Positions 1 through 11,752 of a stretch of DNA of 64,000 nt are shown here, one piece after another. A program made the translations under genes and the position numbers. This DNA is from Toxorhynchites rutilus septentrionalis. Its lineage: Eukaryota > Arthropoda > Insecta > Diptera > Culicidae. How positions within the stretch are numbered: the first letter of the stretch is position 1; each line of letters opens with the position of its first letter. The notes under the pieces are model-generated. The model did not search any database. It worked only from the letters and a program-made list of their open reading frames with translations, and was not told the DNA's origin. The stretch lies in contig NC_073745.1 in assembly GCF_029784135.1 (NCBI RefSeq), positions 101,036,904 through 101,100,903 on the forward strand, in the 5' to 3' direction.

Positions 1-145
1 AAAATACACTTGAGTAAAAAAATTCCCAAATGCTGTGGAAAACTCATATTTCTTCCAACCCAAACGGAATACAAACTTTCATTCGAATCAAAAAATAATC
101 ATGATTTGTCATTTGTCGATTTCATTTGGAATTGCTCTATCGTGA
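1..145. repeat. Terminal piece of a long-inverted-repeat (foldback) family
   Basis: This sequence closely matches the outer end of the right arm at about 29770-29907 and, inverted, the left arm at 27751-27890. Shared landmarks are AATTCCCAAATGCTGTGGAA and the outer edge TTTCATTTGGAATTGCTCT. Only one end of the element lies in the window, so its length cannot be judged. No coding potential is evident. Confidence 0.75.
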
Positions 146-2049
146 CATCCACCACTGCGGACTGGAAAGCTTCACTTCCTGCAACATGTGCGAAGCTGAA
201 TTACATGACAAGCTCTTGGTCGTGCTTCCGCTGGGCTGTCGGCTGGGGACAATGCAGGAAGAGTGTCACATAACCGGAGCTGCAGAGCCATTACAGTGTA
301 CCGCTGAGTGAACATTTCCGCGGTGGACTAGAAACTATAGCTTTCACTTGTAGATAATGACACGTAATTCCAGAAGCAAGAAACAAATGTTAACTTCTTT
401 CTGTTTGTATTATTTGTAAACGATGCCTAATATTTGATCTCTGATAATCTCCGATATTTACATGGAAACATGTTTACCTAGGATATGAACAAATATTTCT
501 TCCCGTGTTTTCCTTTAATTCAGGAGCTTCATAAAGCTTAAGCAAAGCAAGGAATTATCAAAAATTATGACCAATCTCTGCTCCAAAACATAATGTCAAG
601 GAAGTAGAACATATTTTGCGTGCTTTGTATGTAATATATGCTCACCAGCATGTACGAATGTAAATTCGCTGAATTTACCATAGCTACGGGCACAAATGGG
701 GCAGATTGAGCCAAGGTAGCAAAACCCTCATTATTTATTTTTGCAATTAACATTTTTTCTACTATTTATGATTTATTTCTGTCAGCCCACTCTTGTTCTG
801 TCCGCCTCAATTTGTTATTCCTTCCCAAAATCATACTTCTTCTGTATTTAGTTCAATTCGTTGAAACTACGGTTGTTAACGCTTTGCTCTGACCTCACCC
901 TCCGGTAACGTATGTTCAAGCAGCAAAAATTCCGAAACATATGAACAAATCGAAAACAAAAAGAAATAAGTGGAACATCTCGAACGCGCCATACCCACCA
1001 GAATGGAATCAGTTTTCGTCGGTGGAAGCAACAGTGGCTTTCCCATTTTCCATTCCACTAGTGCGTTTCCCGCCGGAGGGTACTTGAGGGAAAAAAGATG
1101 TGACTGCTGTTGCTGTAGCTGTCGGTTCAAAGCTAATCTCGTTTGTCGGTTGGCGGTACTTCAGCGCCCTCTCGCACCCTGGATGCCTCTCCGGAAGAAG
1201 ATGACGACGTGCTACGTGCGAACTTCGCCTTTGACGACAGTCAGCCCCATGGGTAAAGGAGAACAGTCGGTTCGAGGAAAGCGGAGGACTGGTGGTAGAT
1301 CCGAGAAAATAAGTTCACTCGGTTTTGTATTAGATTTTCCAACACATTATACCATAATGATAAAGCGTGACTCTCGCCCCACGAGGAACGCGTGTCAACG
1401 CTTCGGGGAACAGTACTGCGAACTTTCACAAAAGCTTCGTTGGAAATTTTTGGTGTGGTAAAAATGTGCACTTCCTTGGCACATATTCCCTTGTATGCAT
1501 GCTGGAAGGAATATTTCAAAAATGAAAATGTTGGAACGATGGTTTTAATAAGTTAAGGCAATCTCTTTTTAGACACAAGATCTATCTCTTTGTGTAACCA
1601 ACTTTAACGAAGCGTTTCAATCAATCCCAATCGAATTAATCAAAATCTTTCCAATCTTCATACGTGGGACCCATCTTTCGGGCCTCATACAACACCAATT
1701 TTCCTTTCAGTTACGGCTTTCGTGTGAACGATAAATAACTTTGCTGTGACACCTCATTAAACTAATTTTCACCGAGAAAGTCATGGCGTTAGATCTAATA
1801 AGAGATAATAACGAGTCTACGTAATTCGTGGTTTAATTTGATTCGAGTATGAGAAAATATTTCAGCTATACAGTTTCTGATCCATAAAGACCCGAGGCGA
1901 GACATTTGTAGATATTCTCTATACACTCTTTGGAGGTTGTGGTGTTTTGGAAATTGGCCACAAATGTGCAGCGAGTTTGGCAACCAAATTAGTTCGAACA
2001 GAAGCTTTTTTGTTCCAATTCCAACCAATTCTTGAATGACGAAGGAGTT
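146..2049. other. No recognised gene; GC-richer segment at about 850-1480
   Basis: No known domain was seen on either strand. The part from about 850 to 1480 is richer in G and C than its surroundings and is open for 163 codons on the plus strand (970-1461), with an overlapping 84-codon minus frame. The plus frame has a run of cysteines (CDCCCCSC) and a basic middle but no family signature or clear splice sites. It could be a host exon, a UTR or a regulatory island, or chance. Confidence 0.3.
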
Positions 2050-2520
2050 TGCTACGTTATAACAGCCATTCCATGTTAAACCGATAGAGTGGTTTTCAGA
2101 TTTTCGTGAAAAGTGGTAAATTTGTTCTTTAACCCAAAAAATTAGGCCCGTATTTTTCTTATTTTTTCAGAAGGGTGACCATTTCCATTTTAGGGTGGTC
2201 CGAAAAATCTTTATTGTCCTTTTTTTTCCAAAAATGATTTTCTTAAAAATTTCATAACTTTTCAACTATTGAACCGATTCGGATAATCGACATATCAAAT
2301 TAAAGCCAATTAGCTACAATTTTAAAAAAATAGTACACTTTCTAAAAAAATGGATTTGGTTTTAATGTTCATTGATTATATTGGTTTTTTATAGTTCTCA
2401 TGGTGCTATATTTTTTATATGGTGCTTTTTCTCTAATTTTTCCAAAACTGGCATTTTTTTAAATTCATAATTTTTGAACTACTTTGGTCCCAAGACCATG
2501 TGAATTTTAAAAGACAAATA
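2050..2520. repeat. AT-rich interspersed repeat (copy 1 of 3)
   Basis: Blocks here recur in the same order near 53085-53395 and 55200-55390. Shared landmarks are CAGATTTTCGTGAAAAGTGG, AGGGTGACCATTTC and CATATCAAATTAAAGCCAAT. A later block, GCTATATTTTTTATAT at about 2406, also recurs beside the MITE at 54520. The copies are clearly diverged. No ends or coding region were identified. Confidence 0.65.
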
Positions 2521-2717
2521 CAATCAATAATCACGAAAACATTGGCGTTGCCCTGATGAAACGTGGTGCTTATCATATTGACTTATACAGCGAGTTCATC
2601 CTGGATCGCCTACTTTAATTTTCCAGATGCGAGCAGTGTTTGTGGAAATTTATAGGCTGCTTATTTGGTAGAAGTTCATAACACAAAATAATACTTTCCA
2701 AACGTACCAGACACTCT

Positions 2718-3090
2718 GGGCCTGATTCTCGAATACACTTCACGATGGAAACGAAATAAACGGCACGCCATTGAACTACGTTTTACGAGTTAGTGAAGTG
2801 TCGAAGATAATAATGAGTTTTCAGGCAGAATGAGCACTTTTCAATTAAAAAATCATTAATGAAAATTAACTTCTTCGTATCAAACTGGTATTCAATGTGA
2901 GTGGAAAACTTTGATTCCTTCATGTGATAGAATAATCTCATACAAGAATTTTATCTGAAGATAATTTGATATTATAATGATTAGTTTAGTGGGAAACTAA
3001 TCTCGTATCCAGATGTCGACACCGTACCGTTGTCATCGCGGATACGTTTCATTTCGTTTCCACCGTGAAGTGTATTCGAGAATCAGGCCC
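2718..3090. mobile_element. 373-bp MITE with long terminal inverted repeats (copy 1)
   Basis: The two ends are inverted copies: GGGCCTGATTCTCGAATACA reads inward from the left, and its complement closes the right end. The match extends for about 40 bp, through the CACTTCACGRTGGAAACGAAAT segment. A second copy of exactly the same length lies at 54583-54955. Flanking TCT on each side could be a 3-bp target duplication, but is short enough to be chance. It encodes nothing. Confidence 0.8.
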
Positions 3091-3857
3091 TCTGACTTTC
3101 ATCGGGCGAATGTCGGTGTTGGGGTTAGCTAATTGACGAATTTACGAAAAGCTGAATCAGCTCATGCGACATCTACATTAGAACTCAGAACCACAAAAAT
3201 GAGGGTGTTTGTTCATTTTACGCACCGAAAAGCAAGTTTCGGTAGTGATTATTCATTTTATTTCAATTTAGATTCATTTCAGTCATTGAATGTCGTCAGT
3301 ATATGGTAAGAAAGTTGGAGTTTTGTATATTTACGATGGTTTCAACACGCGATTTGACCAAAGTCATAGATAATCTTCGAAAATTTTATGTTTGATGATG
3401 CATACCGGTTATTGATACTATGGATAACTGCGATGAAATCGATATCACATCAAATTGGCTGATATCATTGATTATGTAGGGGCCGATACGAGAAGAATTT
3501 GCAGTATTTTTAGCGCAAAACGCCGCATTCATCGTTTACTTAGTTGAAAAAAATTAAAGTTACAATACTTATAACAAGCCATTCCTCGAAATGTACATAG
3601 CACATTGTAAAATGATGATTTTCTAACCTTTTCAGCGTGGAAAGAATACATGAAACCGGGAAATTTGAAGATAAATTCTGATTTTTCTAGAAAATTTGAA
3701 CGAATTTCATACCAAAAAAAAAACAAAACATCCTCATTTTACTCGCTGCGCCATCTGGTTGTAAATCCAACGTAAATTCGTCAATGGTGGTTTATTTCTC
3801 GTGAACAATTTTTTTTGCTACTCAAAATGATCAATTTTCATCATCTGCTACGATTTT
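3091..3857. other. No gene seen
   Basis: AT-rich sequence with scattered stops in all frames. The only sizeable open frame (minus, 3529-3726) is low-complexity and Phe/Lys-rich. Nothing recognised. Confidence 0.6.
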
Positions 3858-4040
3858 TCAGGGGTTCTCAAACTGTTTTGGGCAATAGACCCAAATTAAT
3901 CCAGAATTAAGTCATACCTTAGACCCCCATAGCCAAAATTTCTTTGAAAATCAAATCTTTAGTTTTTTTTTCATACTGAATTATTATCAGTTTGAAAACA
4001 TTGCAGTTGGTTAAAAAATAAACTTGACATTATTTTCTCA

Positions 4041-4191
4041 CGGAGGCAATCTGGCGTAGTAATAACATCCGCACTTCTCACGCAGAAGATCACGAGTTCA
4101 ATTCACACTCTCGACATTCTTCCAAAAAATGGAAGTAATGTCAAAAAAACAACCAAAAGTGCTGAAAGTCACTATGATACAGTAAAAAAAA
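4041..4191 (+). mobile_element. tRNA-derived SINE, short family (copy 1), nested in the hAT element
   Basis: The head resembles Pol III internal promoter boxes: CTGGCGTAGTAAT (A-box-like) and CGAGTTCAATTCAC (B-box-like). A body ending in GATACAGTAAAAAAA follows. The same head, body and tail occur inverted at 33946-34109. TTCTCA flanks both sides (4035-4040 and 4192-4197). The related hAT MITE at 27.4 kb runs through the equivalent CATTTTCTCA without an insertion and so approximates the empty site. Confidence 0.7.
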
Positions 4192-4561
4192 TTCTCAATC
4201 ATATTCAACAAAATAAATTGAAATAAAATTTATTAAATATTAAGTGTGATGAATAATTATTAATACAAATTATTCGCAAACTATAAAAACATCCAAATCG
4301 CAAACCAATCTATCCACAACTACCAAAATATCATAATACGGTGAAATATTGGTTAGTTAAAGCCTTGAATCTCCGCGTTCGTTAATTCCGTTAATTCCTT
4401 CGGTTTCGCGTTGTTTGTAACCATAATGAAGCCTTTTTCGTCAAAATATGATGATGGAAAAACGAGAAGATAATTTTCAGCAATGTCTCACATCGCAGGA
4501 TACTGTTTCTCAATGTTTCGTTATAACTAGAACATATGACAATCTTGGTTGTACTTCTGCC

Positions 4562-5800
4562 TTATCTGTGCTGATGATAATCAACTTTTCTTGCATTATC
4601 ACCTTGGCTCATTCCATGTATGTGGTACTGATTTATTATCCATTGAGGAATTTGAAAATTTTTAAGATTTAAAAACATTTTACTAAAATCCTTGTGTAAA
4701 GCGTCTAAGTGAGTGACATATGATAATCTAACATGGTATTGGAGCTTTTGTGATAATTTTGACAAATGCGAAAAACTATGAATATTCTCTTCTGCTTGAA
4801 TTTTGTTTTGATAGTTTTGTCAGAAGGGCCAATATTATTGGTATTGTTTCAATCAAGTTGAAATCGTCACCCTGCAACTGAAACACAAATTCAAAAAGCT
4901 GAAAATCTTGCTATACAAGGGTCTCTTGGTAGTTAGCGAATTCCAGCGTGTAGAAGTAACGGAGTAAAGATTTCGTCATTGTTCTCATATAGCTGAGCAA
5001 ATAATCGAGGGTTAAAATTTTTGCTTCGCTTGCTTCGAAGGTTTTCTAAAAGCACTCATAATATATAGTAAAGACTGTTGCAATCTAGGGCTCATATTTT
5101 TTGCTACTAAATGCTGTCTGGGAACCACGCAGTGAATGGCCAGTACCTCACGCAGCTGCACCTTTGAGTGAGCTGTAAAACCACGATAACGAACAACCAT
5201 AGATGGTTCACCATCAGCCTCAATGTTCTTCCATGGAATAGCTTTTTCGTTAAAAACACCGATCGATTCTCCTCTGGTATCAGTCTTCATATATATAGCA
5301 AAAATCATTTATTGGCACATATTTTCATCTTTGAGCTTCATTGCTGGGTTCTGCAGACTCGTTCAGCTGGAGGTTAAATCTGTTGGTCTATAATACATAA
5401 CATTTTTTCCTCTTCGCAACCCATCTCTAGTTTCCTGAAATAATTTCGAAAAAAAATTGTTTCGCCATACACATAAATGACCAAACATTTTGTAAATTCT
5501 TTCTTCAGTCACTTCATTCTAGTTCACTTCATTTAGCTATGTAATTACCTTGAAATCTCTAAAATTAAATTGAAATTTGAATACATTATCATTCAAGATC
5601 CAACGTATTTCAGAACGCTTATGAACTTGCGACCTAAGGGCAAGCTTGTTATACAATAGAATATCAGCATGTTTGGACATGAATTTGATGATCACACTTC
5701 GTGTTAAATCACGTATATGTTTAAAATACAGAGAAAAGTTGAACATGCCAGAATAATTCGTACGCTCAAACACATTATCTTGCACGAACCTGTTCACGCT
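4562..5800 (-). pseudogene. hAT transposase remnant (ZBED5/SCAND3-like type)
   Basis: The best-preserved piece, at 5308-5012, contains DGEPSMVVRYRGF followed by AIHCVVPRQHLVAKN. It resembles the conserved core of the hAT subgroup that includes domesticated vertebrate ZBED5- and SCAND3-like proteins, where the pattern around SMVGRYRGF and HCVIHRQHLVAK is typical. A downstream block at 4765-4562 reads as the C-terminal part of the same protein. Upstream, 5797-5537 is open and lies in the expected order. Frameshifts and stops separate the blocks, so no functional transposase can be made. The family call comes from remembered motif patterns, not from an alignment. Confidence 0.6.
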
Positions 5801-6538
5801 TTTTTACCTGCCGAATTTTTCATCTTGTACTTTTTGTACTTTTTTATATTCATCGTGTGCACACTCATCGTCTTGTTGAGTTTTTAAAATATTTTCTACT
5901 AAGATATTAGTCATTCTCAGGGTTGACACATCTACAAAATATTTTGCATTTTTTTTCTGTATATACAGAATTACAGATTTTCTGCAAAGATACAGAATTT
6001 AATGATATTTTTTCAAATTCAAATTGAAATGTTAAATTAATTACAGTTCATTTTCTCTGTCTACCTTCTTACTAATAACCTTTTTCTTGTCGTTGAGTCA
6101 TGAATATATGTACCTTGATTTATAAAAATGTTGATCCATATGAAATGTCACCTCACTTCTTCTTCACTTCTCATTCCTGCTAAAGATGTTTTTGGGGCAC
6201 TTCTTGATAATTCCACATTCATCACCGTGTGTTGAGTGAATATTTTCGCTTCAGATGCCAACAAAACAAAGTTCTGAAATCGGTTGGCTTACACAATAAT
6301 GGACTCTATTTTGAAAGCAAAGAACTTTGTATCGACTCAAGGAGGAGCGTCAAGAATGAAATTGAAGGAAAATTTAGGAAAAGCAATGTTCAACAAAACC
6401 ATGTATGAACATCATAAAATTTTTAATGAGAAAACTTTTTTTGTGATTTATTTTGTTGTATTGATACTACACAAACAAACCATAAATAAGAACAATAAAC
6501 TCAAAATGAAAATATATCGGCCACTTTGAGAAACCCTG

Positions 6539-7748
6539 CTTTAGTTCTACACAATCCTTATTGGCTAATATTTTTTTCATTGTTTCCATTCCCAGACTAT
6601 TTCTAATTTAAGTAAGACAACAATATTTTATTACTTTTATATACGTTTTTATGCGTTTCACAACTCATTTTTTCTGAGTTTCCAGAAAAATGTAAGAAGT
6701 TGGTTGAATTGAAGTATATAGTGTAGGATATAATAACTATCTTAATTTAAAAGACCGACCATTTGAACTTTATTGAACTTTATTGAGGGAAATATTTTCA
6801 AAAGGGCCTGGTTCAGATAGCTTTTCATCCACACGAATGAACAGTATGAAGTGCAACGAAGTACTTCAGAATCATTTACTGCTGTTTTTACATAAAAAAC
6901 AATGTGACAATTGGGTAAATTGGCATCAATTCATGAAATCCGGAAGGTCATGACATGGTTTGTGAATAAGTGCTTCAGATTCTGAAGAGGTCAACTTGTT
7001 TACCAGATCAAAACCCTATTAAGAACTAATGAGGAGTGATCATATGAATAGTAGATGCAGCTTACAAGCAGTATGAGTGATTTGAAGAGCTTAAACGAGC
7101 AGTTTCCTCTGCGTAGAATGAGATACACACTACAACATAGCGCAACTTGGTAAAAACCACCCAAAATGGGTTATTTGAACTGATTGAGAATTAAAGATTA
7201 CCTACGAATTAGAAACTTATTGTAATTCATGTGAAATTGACATAAATTTTGTGAAGAAATGAGAGTTTTTCCATCTGGTTCTATAGTTATGAAACACTGT
7301 AATTTTAGTTTTTTGAATGTTTTCGCGCCTGAACACGACAATAAAGTTCAAATAGCATGAATGAAAATAGTTATTATATCCTACTCTATATACTCCAATT
7401 CAACCGACTTCTTACATATCTCTGGGAACTCAGGAAAATTGAGTGGTTCTATAGTTGTGAAACACAGTGTATACTTCCATTCAACCGACTTCTTACATAT
7501 ATCTGGAAACTCAGAAAAATCGACAGGATCTATAGTTGTGAAACGCAGTGTATTTGAGCAAACTTCCGCTTTCAACTGGTGCTTTTCCACTTTAAAGCTT
7601 TTTCACAACTATACTACTATATTTTGAATTGTGATACCGTTTTGCCTCAAATTCCAAACCCTTCAGCTTTGTTGGTCACTAAACAGTGTCTTATTCCTCA
7701 ATATGGCACTGTTTCGCGAAATTTATTTGATTTTTGGATACAATAGAG
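6539..7748. other. No gene seen; contains an 82-bp tandem duplication
   Basis: AT-rich, without a recognised coding region. The open frames near 7357-7627 arise only because the 82-bp unit described separately is duplicated. Confidence 0.55.
7389..7553. repeat. Tandem duplication of an about 82-bp unit, with an inverted relative at 6662-6716
   Basis: Units 7389-7470 and 7471-7553 share TTCAACCGACTTCTTACATA and CTATAGTTGTGAAACRCAGT. The complement of the first half recurs at 6662-6716, and another CTATAGTTATGAAACACTGT lies at about 7281. An inverted copy 0.7 kb away would fit the edges of an unrecognised MITE. No function is evident. Confidence 0.65.
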
Positions 7749-7762
7749 CCTTTTTTTCACTT

Positions 7763-9222
7763 TTTTTTTTATTAATTCGTTTATTTACAGGCTCAGTTAC
7801 ATAAGTTTAAAGGAGCCAAACTCCTATCTGTATAGTTACAAGTAATATACACATTTTTCATTAATTCTAATGTTAATGAAGTAGAGAACCGATTACTCGC
7901 GGTTTGCTCGAGTTTAGAAGAGTAACATTTTTGTTCAGGAAAAGGAAGGGATATAAGGATATGTTGACAATGTTCACACTCACATTCGCACTCACATTCA
8001 TCATACTCAATTCTTAAGCCTATCTTATATCTAATATGTATTTACATTTCACCTTATTCTATTGTAAGTAAGAAGGGATTTGATTTCTCGCGAAGGAAAA
8101 GGAAAAGGAGAATATAAGGATATAAGGACAATCACACACGAAGATCGATAGCCTTTAGGAAGACATATATTTGGGACATGTAATCAAGGTCTAACCGAGC
8201 CCACACATCTCTCACCGGTATATTGCTTCCTCTAGCCCGAAGAGAGTTTTCTAAATTCGATCTGGCAATAAGATACTCCTCGCACGACCAAACAACGTGT
8301 TCGATGTCGTGGTAACCTTGGCCACAAGCACAGATATTGCCATCGGCAAGATTAAAACGAAAGAGTAGCGCGTCTAACGAATAGTGATTGGACATGAGTC
8401 GAGAGAAGGAGCGAATAAAGTCCCGACTCAAGTCCAGACTTTTGAACTATGGTTTGAGGCTAACCTTAGGGATAATCGAGTGAAGCCACCGACCCAATTC
8501 ATCTTCGTTCCACTTACGTTGCCAGTTAGCGATGGTATTTTACGGACCAAAGAATAAAATTCATTGAAGGCGATTTGACGCTGATAAATATCGCCTCCAA
8601 TTGCACCTACCTTTGCCAATGAGTCAGCCCTCCCATTACCCGGAATTGAGCAATGTGAAGGGACCCAGACAAAGGTAATGACATAACAGCGTCTGGTTAA
8701 AGCACTCAAAATTTCTCATATTCGCTCAAGGAAGTACGGCGAGTGCTTTTCCGGCCTCACTGAACGGATAGCTTCGACAGAGCTAAGACTATCCGTTACA
8801 ATGTAATCGTGTTCAACAGGTCGTGAGGCGACGCTGTCCAGCGCCCAGTGTATTGCTGCCAATTAAGCAATATACACTGAGCAAGGATTCTGAAGACTGT
8901 GGGAGTTTTAGCACCTTTCGTTGAACTCATTCATAGAGGACCCATCAGTAGTGTACATATTATCACAATTGACACGCCCATACTTTGCATTGAAGATCGT
9001 AGGATCCCGATCCCCGAACGATGATAATCTGGGATTCCATGGATTGCCACCTTCATGAACAGATCAAAATGTACAGAGGAATTGATGTAGTCAGGAAAAC
9101 GAACACGGTTGGGAGTATACGAAGAGGGATCAACCTGCATGGAGATGAATACATGATATGAGCTCATGAATCCAGAATGAATATTTAGCTCGATAAGCTG
9201 CTCAAAATTTCCGTTCACCAAT
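7763..9222 (-). mobile_element. 5'-truncated I-clade retrotransposon copy with 14-bp target duplication
   Basis: This is the 3' part of the same family as the full-length element at 36546-42570. It includes the last third of ORF2, the 3' UTR and a poly(A) tail (read as T at 7763-7772). The 3' UTR is visibly near-identical to the full-length copy. CCTTTTTTTCACTT flanks it on both sides (7749-7762 and 9223-9236), a target-site duplication made by target-primed reverse transcription with early termination. Confidence 0.93.
8132..9221 (-). pseudogene. I-type ORF2 C-terminal fragment (RNase H end), frameshifted
   Basis: The frame begins FEQLIELNIHSGFMSSYH and ends IYVFLKAIDLRV, both matching the end of ORF2 in the intact element. 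Between them are remnants of the RNase H domain (FVWVPSHCSIPGNGRADSLAK at about 8680) and the CACGQGYHDIEHVVWSC motif at about 8300. At least two frameshifts divide it. It lacks endonuclease and most of the reverse transcriptase, so it is dead on arrival by truncation as well as by mutation. Confidence 0.9.
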
Positions 9223-9236
9223 CCTTTTTTTCACTT

Positions 9237-9588
9237 GACTACAATAAAATTGATTCACAAAAACATATTCATGGTAAAAACATACAAAAAACATGTTCAC
9301 TTACGTTTGTTCGAAGTTCCGAACACCTTTTTTGTCACTGACTCAAATTCCGAACATTATTTCAATACCAATTTGAACGAAGATTTCGGCATAAAAGATC
9401 ATTTGTTCATTCATTCATAGCACACTCTCACCAATTCTAGCACTTAACATGAAAACAGCAAACAAAACAATTCAAACAACTAAAAAAACTTAAAAATTAA
9501 CGATGCTTGTTTTTACGGAATTTGCTAACGTGAAAATTTTATCACTGGTTGTGACAGTCACTTTTTCGGTATTATAATTTATAGGGTG
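9237..9588. other. No gene seen
   Basis: AT-rich spacer between the truncated retrotransposon and the Tc3-like element. The 61-codon plus frame at 9235-9420 has no recognisable content. Confidence 0.5.
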
Positions 9589-9590
9589 TA

Positions 9591-11069
9591 CTACACTCTG
9601 TCCAACTTCTATAAGACCAGGTAATGATCTGGCTGCTTTGTGCCATTGCTCGCACTTATATTCTAGTGTATTGGTGTTGGTGACTACCGTACACTGCATG
9701 ATTTTCATATGTGTGCGTGCGAGCGCTGAGTGTAAATCGAAGGTTTTGTATTTTTCAAGTGTCAAGTTTCTATAAGACCAATTACATTTTTCCGTTGATT
9801 TAGTTGTTTTGATCAAACAATCTGGAAAATGCCAAAGGGGAAAGTGCTCACGGAGAGAAAAGAAAGAGAAATCGATGCATTTCACCGAGGAAATGTTGGT
9901 ATCAGAGAAATTTCTCGTCGGATTGACGATTGCTGGAATGATCCCATCAAGTAGTGCTCAATTATTTGACGAATCCTCAAGGATACGATGAGAAGAAGAG
10001 AGCTCCACGTAAGTCGAAGCTCTCTAACCGGAATAAGCGGGAAATAACTAGAACAGGTCGAATACCTCAGAATCGCTTATACGAATAAAAATATATTTTA
10101 ATTTAAATGTTACTCAGGTGATAATTCGTCAAGTTTTGGTAAAAAGTCCTCACATAGAGAGGGTTTAAAAGGTTAAAGCTCCTCATCTTACACCATCTCA
10201 CATCGGAAGATGTCTGAGTATGGCCAAAGCTCACATGAACCGACAGTGGGACATGGTATATTGTGACAAAGAATGTTTCCAAAAGAATATATTTTGCTAC
10301 ATACCATAACGAAAAGTTCTTCAATGTATAGGTTATCTTCACTGACGAAAAACAGTTCAATTAGGATTTACGGAAGAAGGAACAGGCCAGGAATTTCGGT
10401 GGAGGCTCGTGCATGGTTTGGGCGGGATTCTGTGCAACCGGAAAGCTCAAGATAGCTTTCACATCATTCAAGGATTACATACATGTTCTGGAATCATCTC
10501 TCCTACCGTTTTTGCGTGGATTTCGTCACAAAAAATTCACATTCCAGCAAAACAATGCTACTATTCATACCTGCAAGGAAACTAAGCAATGGATTAAGGA
10601 CTAAAAACTTAATTGTTTGGACTGGTCGGCTCGCTCTTCAGATTTGAATCATGTTGAAAATCTTAGGTGAATCCTTGTACGCATAATCTACAGCAAGGGA
10701 AAACGGTACACCACGATTGAAGAGCTCAAGGTCGCAATTTGGGAAACATGGAAAAATATCGAGAAATTCGTTCAGCAGCATTTGGTAAATAGTATTCCAA
10801 CACGAATTTTCCAAGTTATTAGCCGAAATGGCAAGGTTTCCAATTATTGACATGTAAATCAGCCGATCGTTTTGAGTTTTTCATTGATAATACTCATGAA
10901 TATTTAATCACAATAAATAAACAAACAACTCGTATGAACGAAATAAACGGTAAATATACTTTATTCTAAGCATTCAACAATGTATCAATGTATCTTGTTG
11001 AAATCCTAACTGTTTGAGTTGCAACGAACTAGAATCAGGGTGGTATTATAGAAGTTGGACAGAGTGTAG
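9591..11069 (+). mobile_element. Tc1-mariner superfamily element, Tc3-like, inactive
   Basis: The ends are inverted copies: CTACACTCTGTCCAACTTCT on the left matches the complement of 11050-11069 without mismatch, and the match continues to about 29 bp with one difference. The left flank is TA; the right flank is TT, probably a mutated TA. A shorter internal repeat of the end (TTTCTATAAGACCA at about 9766) lies inside, as in other Tc3-like elements. The element carries a broken transposase gene on the plus strand. Confidence 0.85.
9829..10850 (+). pseudogene. Tc3-like transposase, multiply broken
   Basis: The start MPKGKVLTEREKREIDAFHR context (read through line 9829 onward) and the following GIREISRRID form the N-terminal helix-turn-helix expected for Tc3-type transposases. 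The catalytic core is represented by VIFTDEKQFN near 10335 and CMVWAGFCATGK near 10410. FTFQQNNATIH near 10540 has N in place of the second catalytic Asp, and SSDLNHVENL near 10640 holds the third acidic residue. The end SRNGKVSNY-stop matches the usual C-terminus. Stops after WNDPIK and WIKD, plus frameshifts, and the D-to-N change make it non-functional. Confidence 0.8.
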
Positions 11070-11449
11070 TTGTCACGGCCTTATACAGAGTTGACAAAAT
11101 CAATACATGCTTGAATGGTCAATAAACGATCTCTGGTAGGAAGCAGCCATAGTTTTAATAAATGAATGAAAAAATCACGTAGTACAACAAAACAATTTTA
11201 GGAAAGCAAATAGGAGCTCATTTCATCAGAAATACTAAGAATTCTCTCGATGGAACGCCCAAAGAAAAGAAATGAATATGCTCAAGAACGAACTTAAGAG
11301 GCTTCTTTCCGACTTGGATGAGAACATATTAATGTTTAAATGAAGCAAAATCTAGAAAAAAAATGTAAAGTACTGTCGACAAAACAATTAGAGGAACAGA
11401 AGTCGCGAAGTGCGAAGTCGAAATTTTTAGATGATTTTTGAAATGCTGT
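11070..11449. other. No gene seen
   Basis: AT-rich spacer without recognised coding or repeat content. Confidence 0.5.
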
Positions 11450-11460
11450 AAGTAGGTGGA

Positions 11461-11741
11461 CCCGTGTGCACCCGTGGCCGAGTGGTTAGCGTCATAACTA
11501 ACATGCCGGGTGTTCGGGTTCGATTCCCGTTCTGGTCGGGGGAATTTTTCGTCAAAGAAATTTCCTCCGACTTGCACTGTGATCACGCGTATTCTAGAGC
11601 TTGTCACTCAGAATGCATTCAAGGCGTGTTATTTGGCATAGAAATCTTAACTAAGTACTAATAAAAATGACGCAAGTAATACTACGTTTGGACGGCGAAG
11701 TTCCTCTAGGAACGTTAGTGCCATTGAAGAAGAAGAAGAAG
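11461..11741 (+). mobile_element. Feilai-type tRNA-derived SINE, complete
   Basis: The head carries good Pol III promoter boxes: an A box at GTGGCCGAGTGGTTAG and a B box at GGTTCGATTCC. The body includes AAGGCGTGTTATTTGGCATA, and the tail is a GAA microsatellite. AAGTAGGTGGA flanks it on both sides (11450-11460 and 11742-11752), an 11-bp target duplication. The structure fits the Feilai family of Aedes; the name is from memory. Other copies lie at 18245-18426, 42644-42872 and (head only) 46046-46070. Confidence 0.88.
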
Positions 11742-11752
11742 AAGTAGGTGGA

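Larger units (their letters stand above)
3858..6538 (-). mobile_element. Decayed hAT-superfamily DNA transposon, about 2.7 kb
   Basis: The left end starts CAGGGGTTCTCAAACTGTTT and the right end is the complement of CAGGGTTTCTCAAAGTGGCC, the type of end common in hAT elements. Minus-strand transposase remnants lie between them. A related short derivative at 27239-27648 shares the left end and interior landmarks such as CTAARATATTAGTCATTCT. The expected 8-bp target duplication is poorly matched (CGATTTTT versus CTTTAGTT), so the exact borders are less certain than the identity. A tRNA-derived SINE is inserted at 4041-4191. Confidence 0.65.

Noticed and set aside
7357..7627. Overlapping 66- to 88-codon frames with internal protein repeats
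   Set aside because: They are produced by the 82-bp tandem DNA duplication; frames exist on both strands and no domain is present.
11461..11535. Possible tRNA gene from A and B boxes
   Set aside because: The segment continues into a conserved SINE body with a microsatellite tail and target duplication, and no acceptor stem closes around the boxes.
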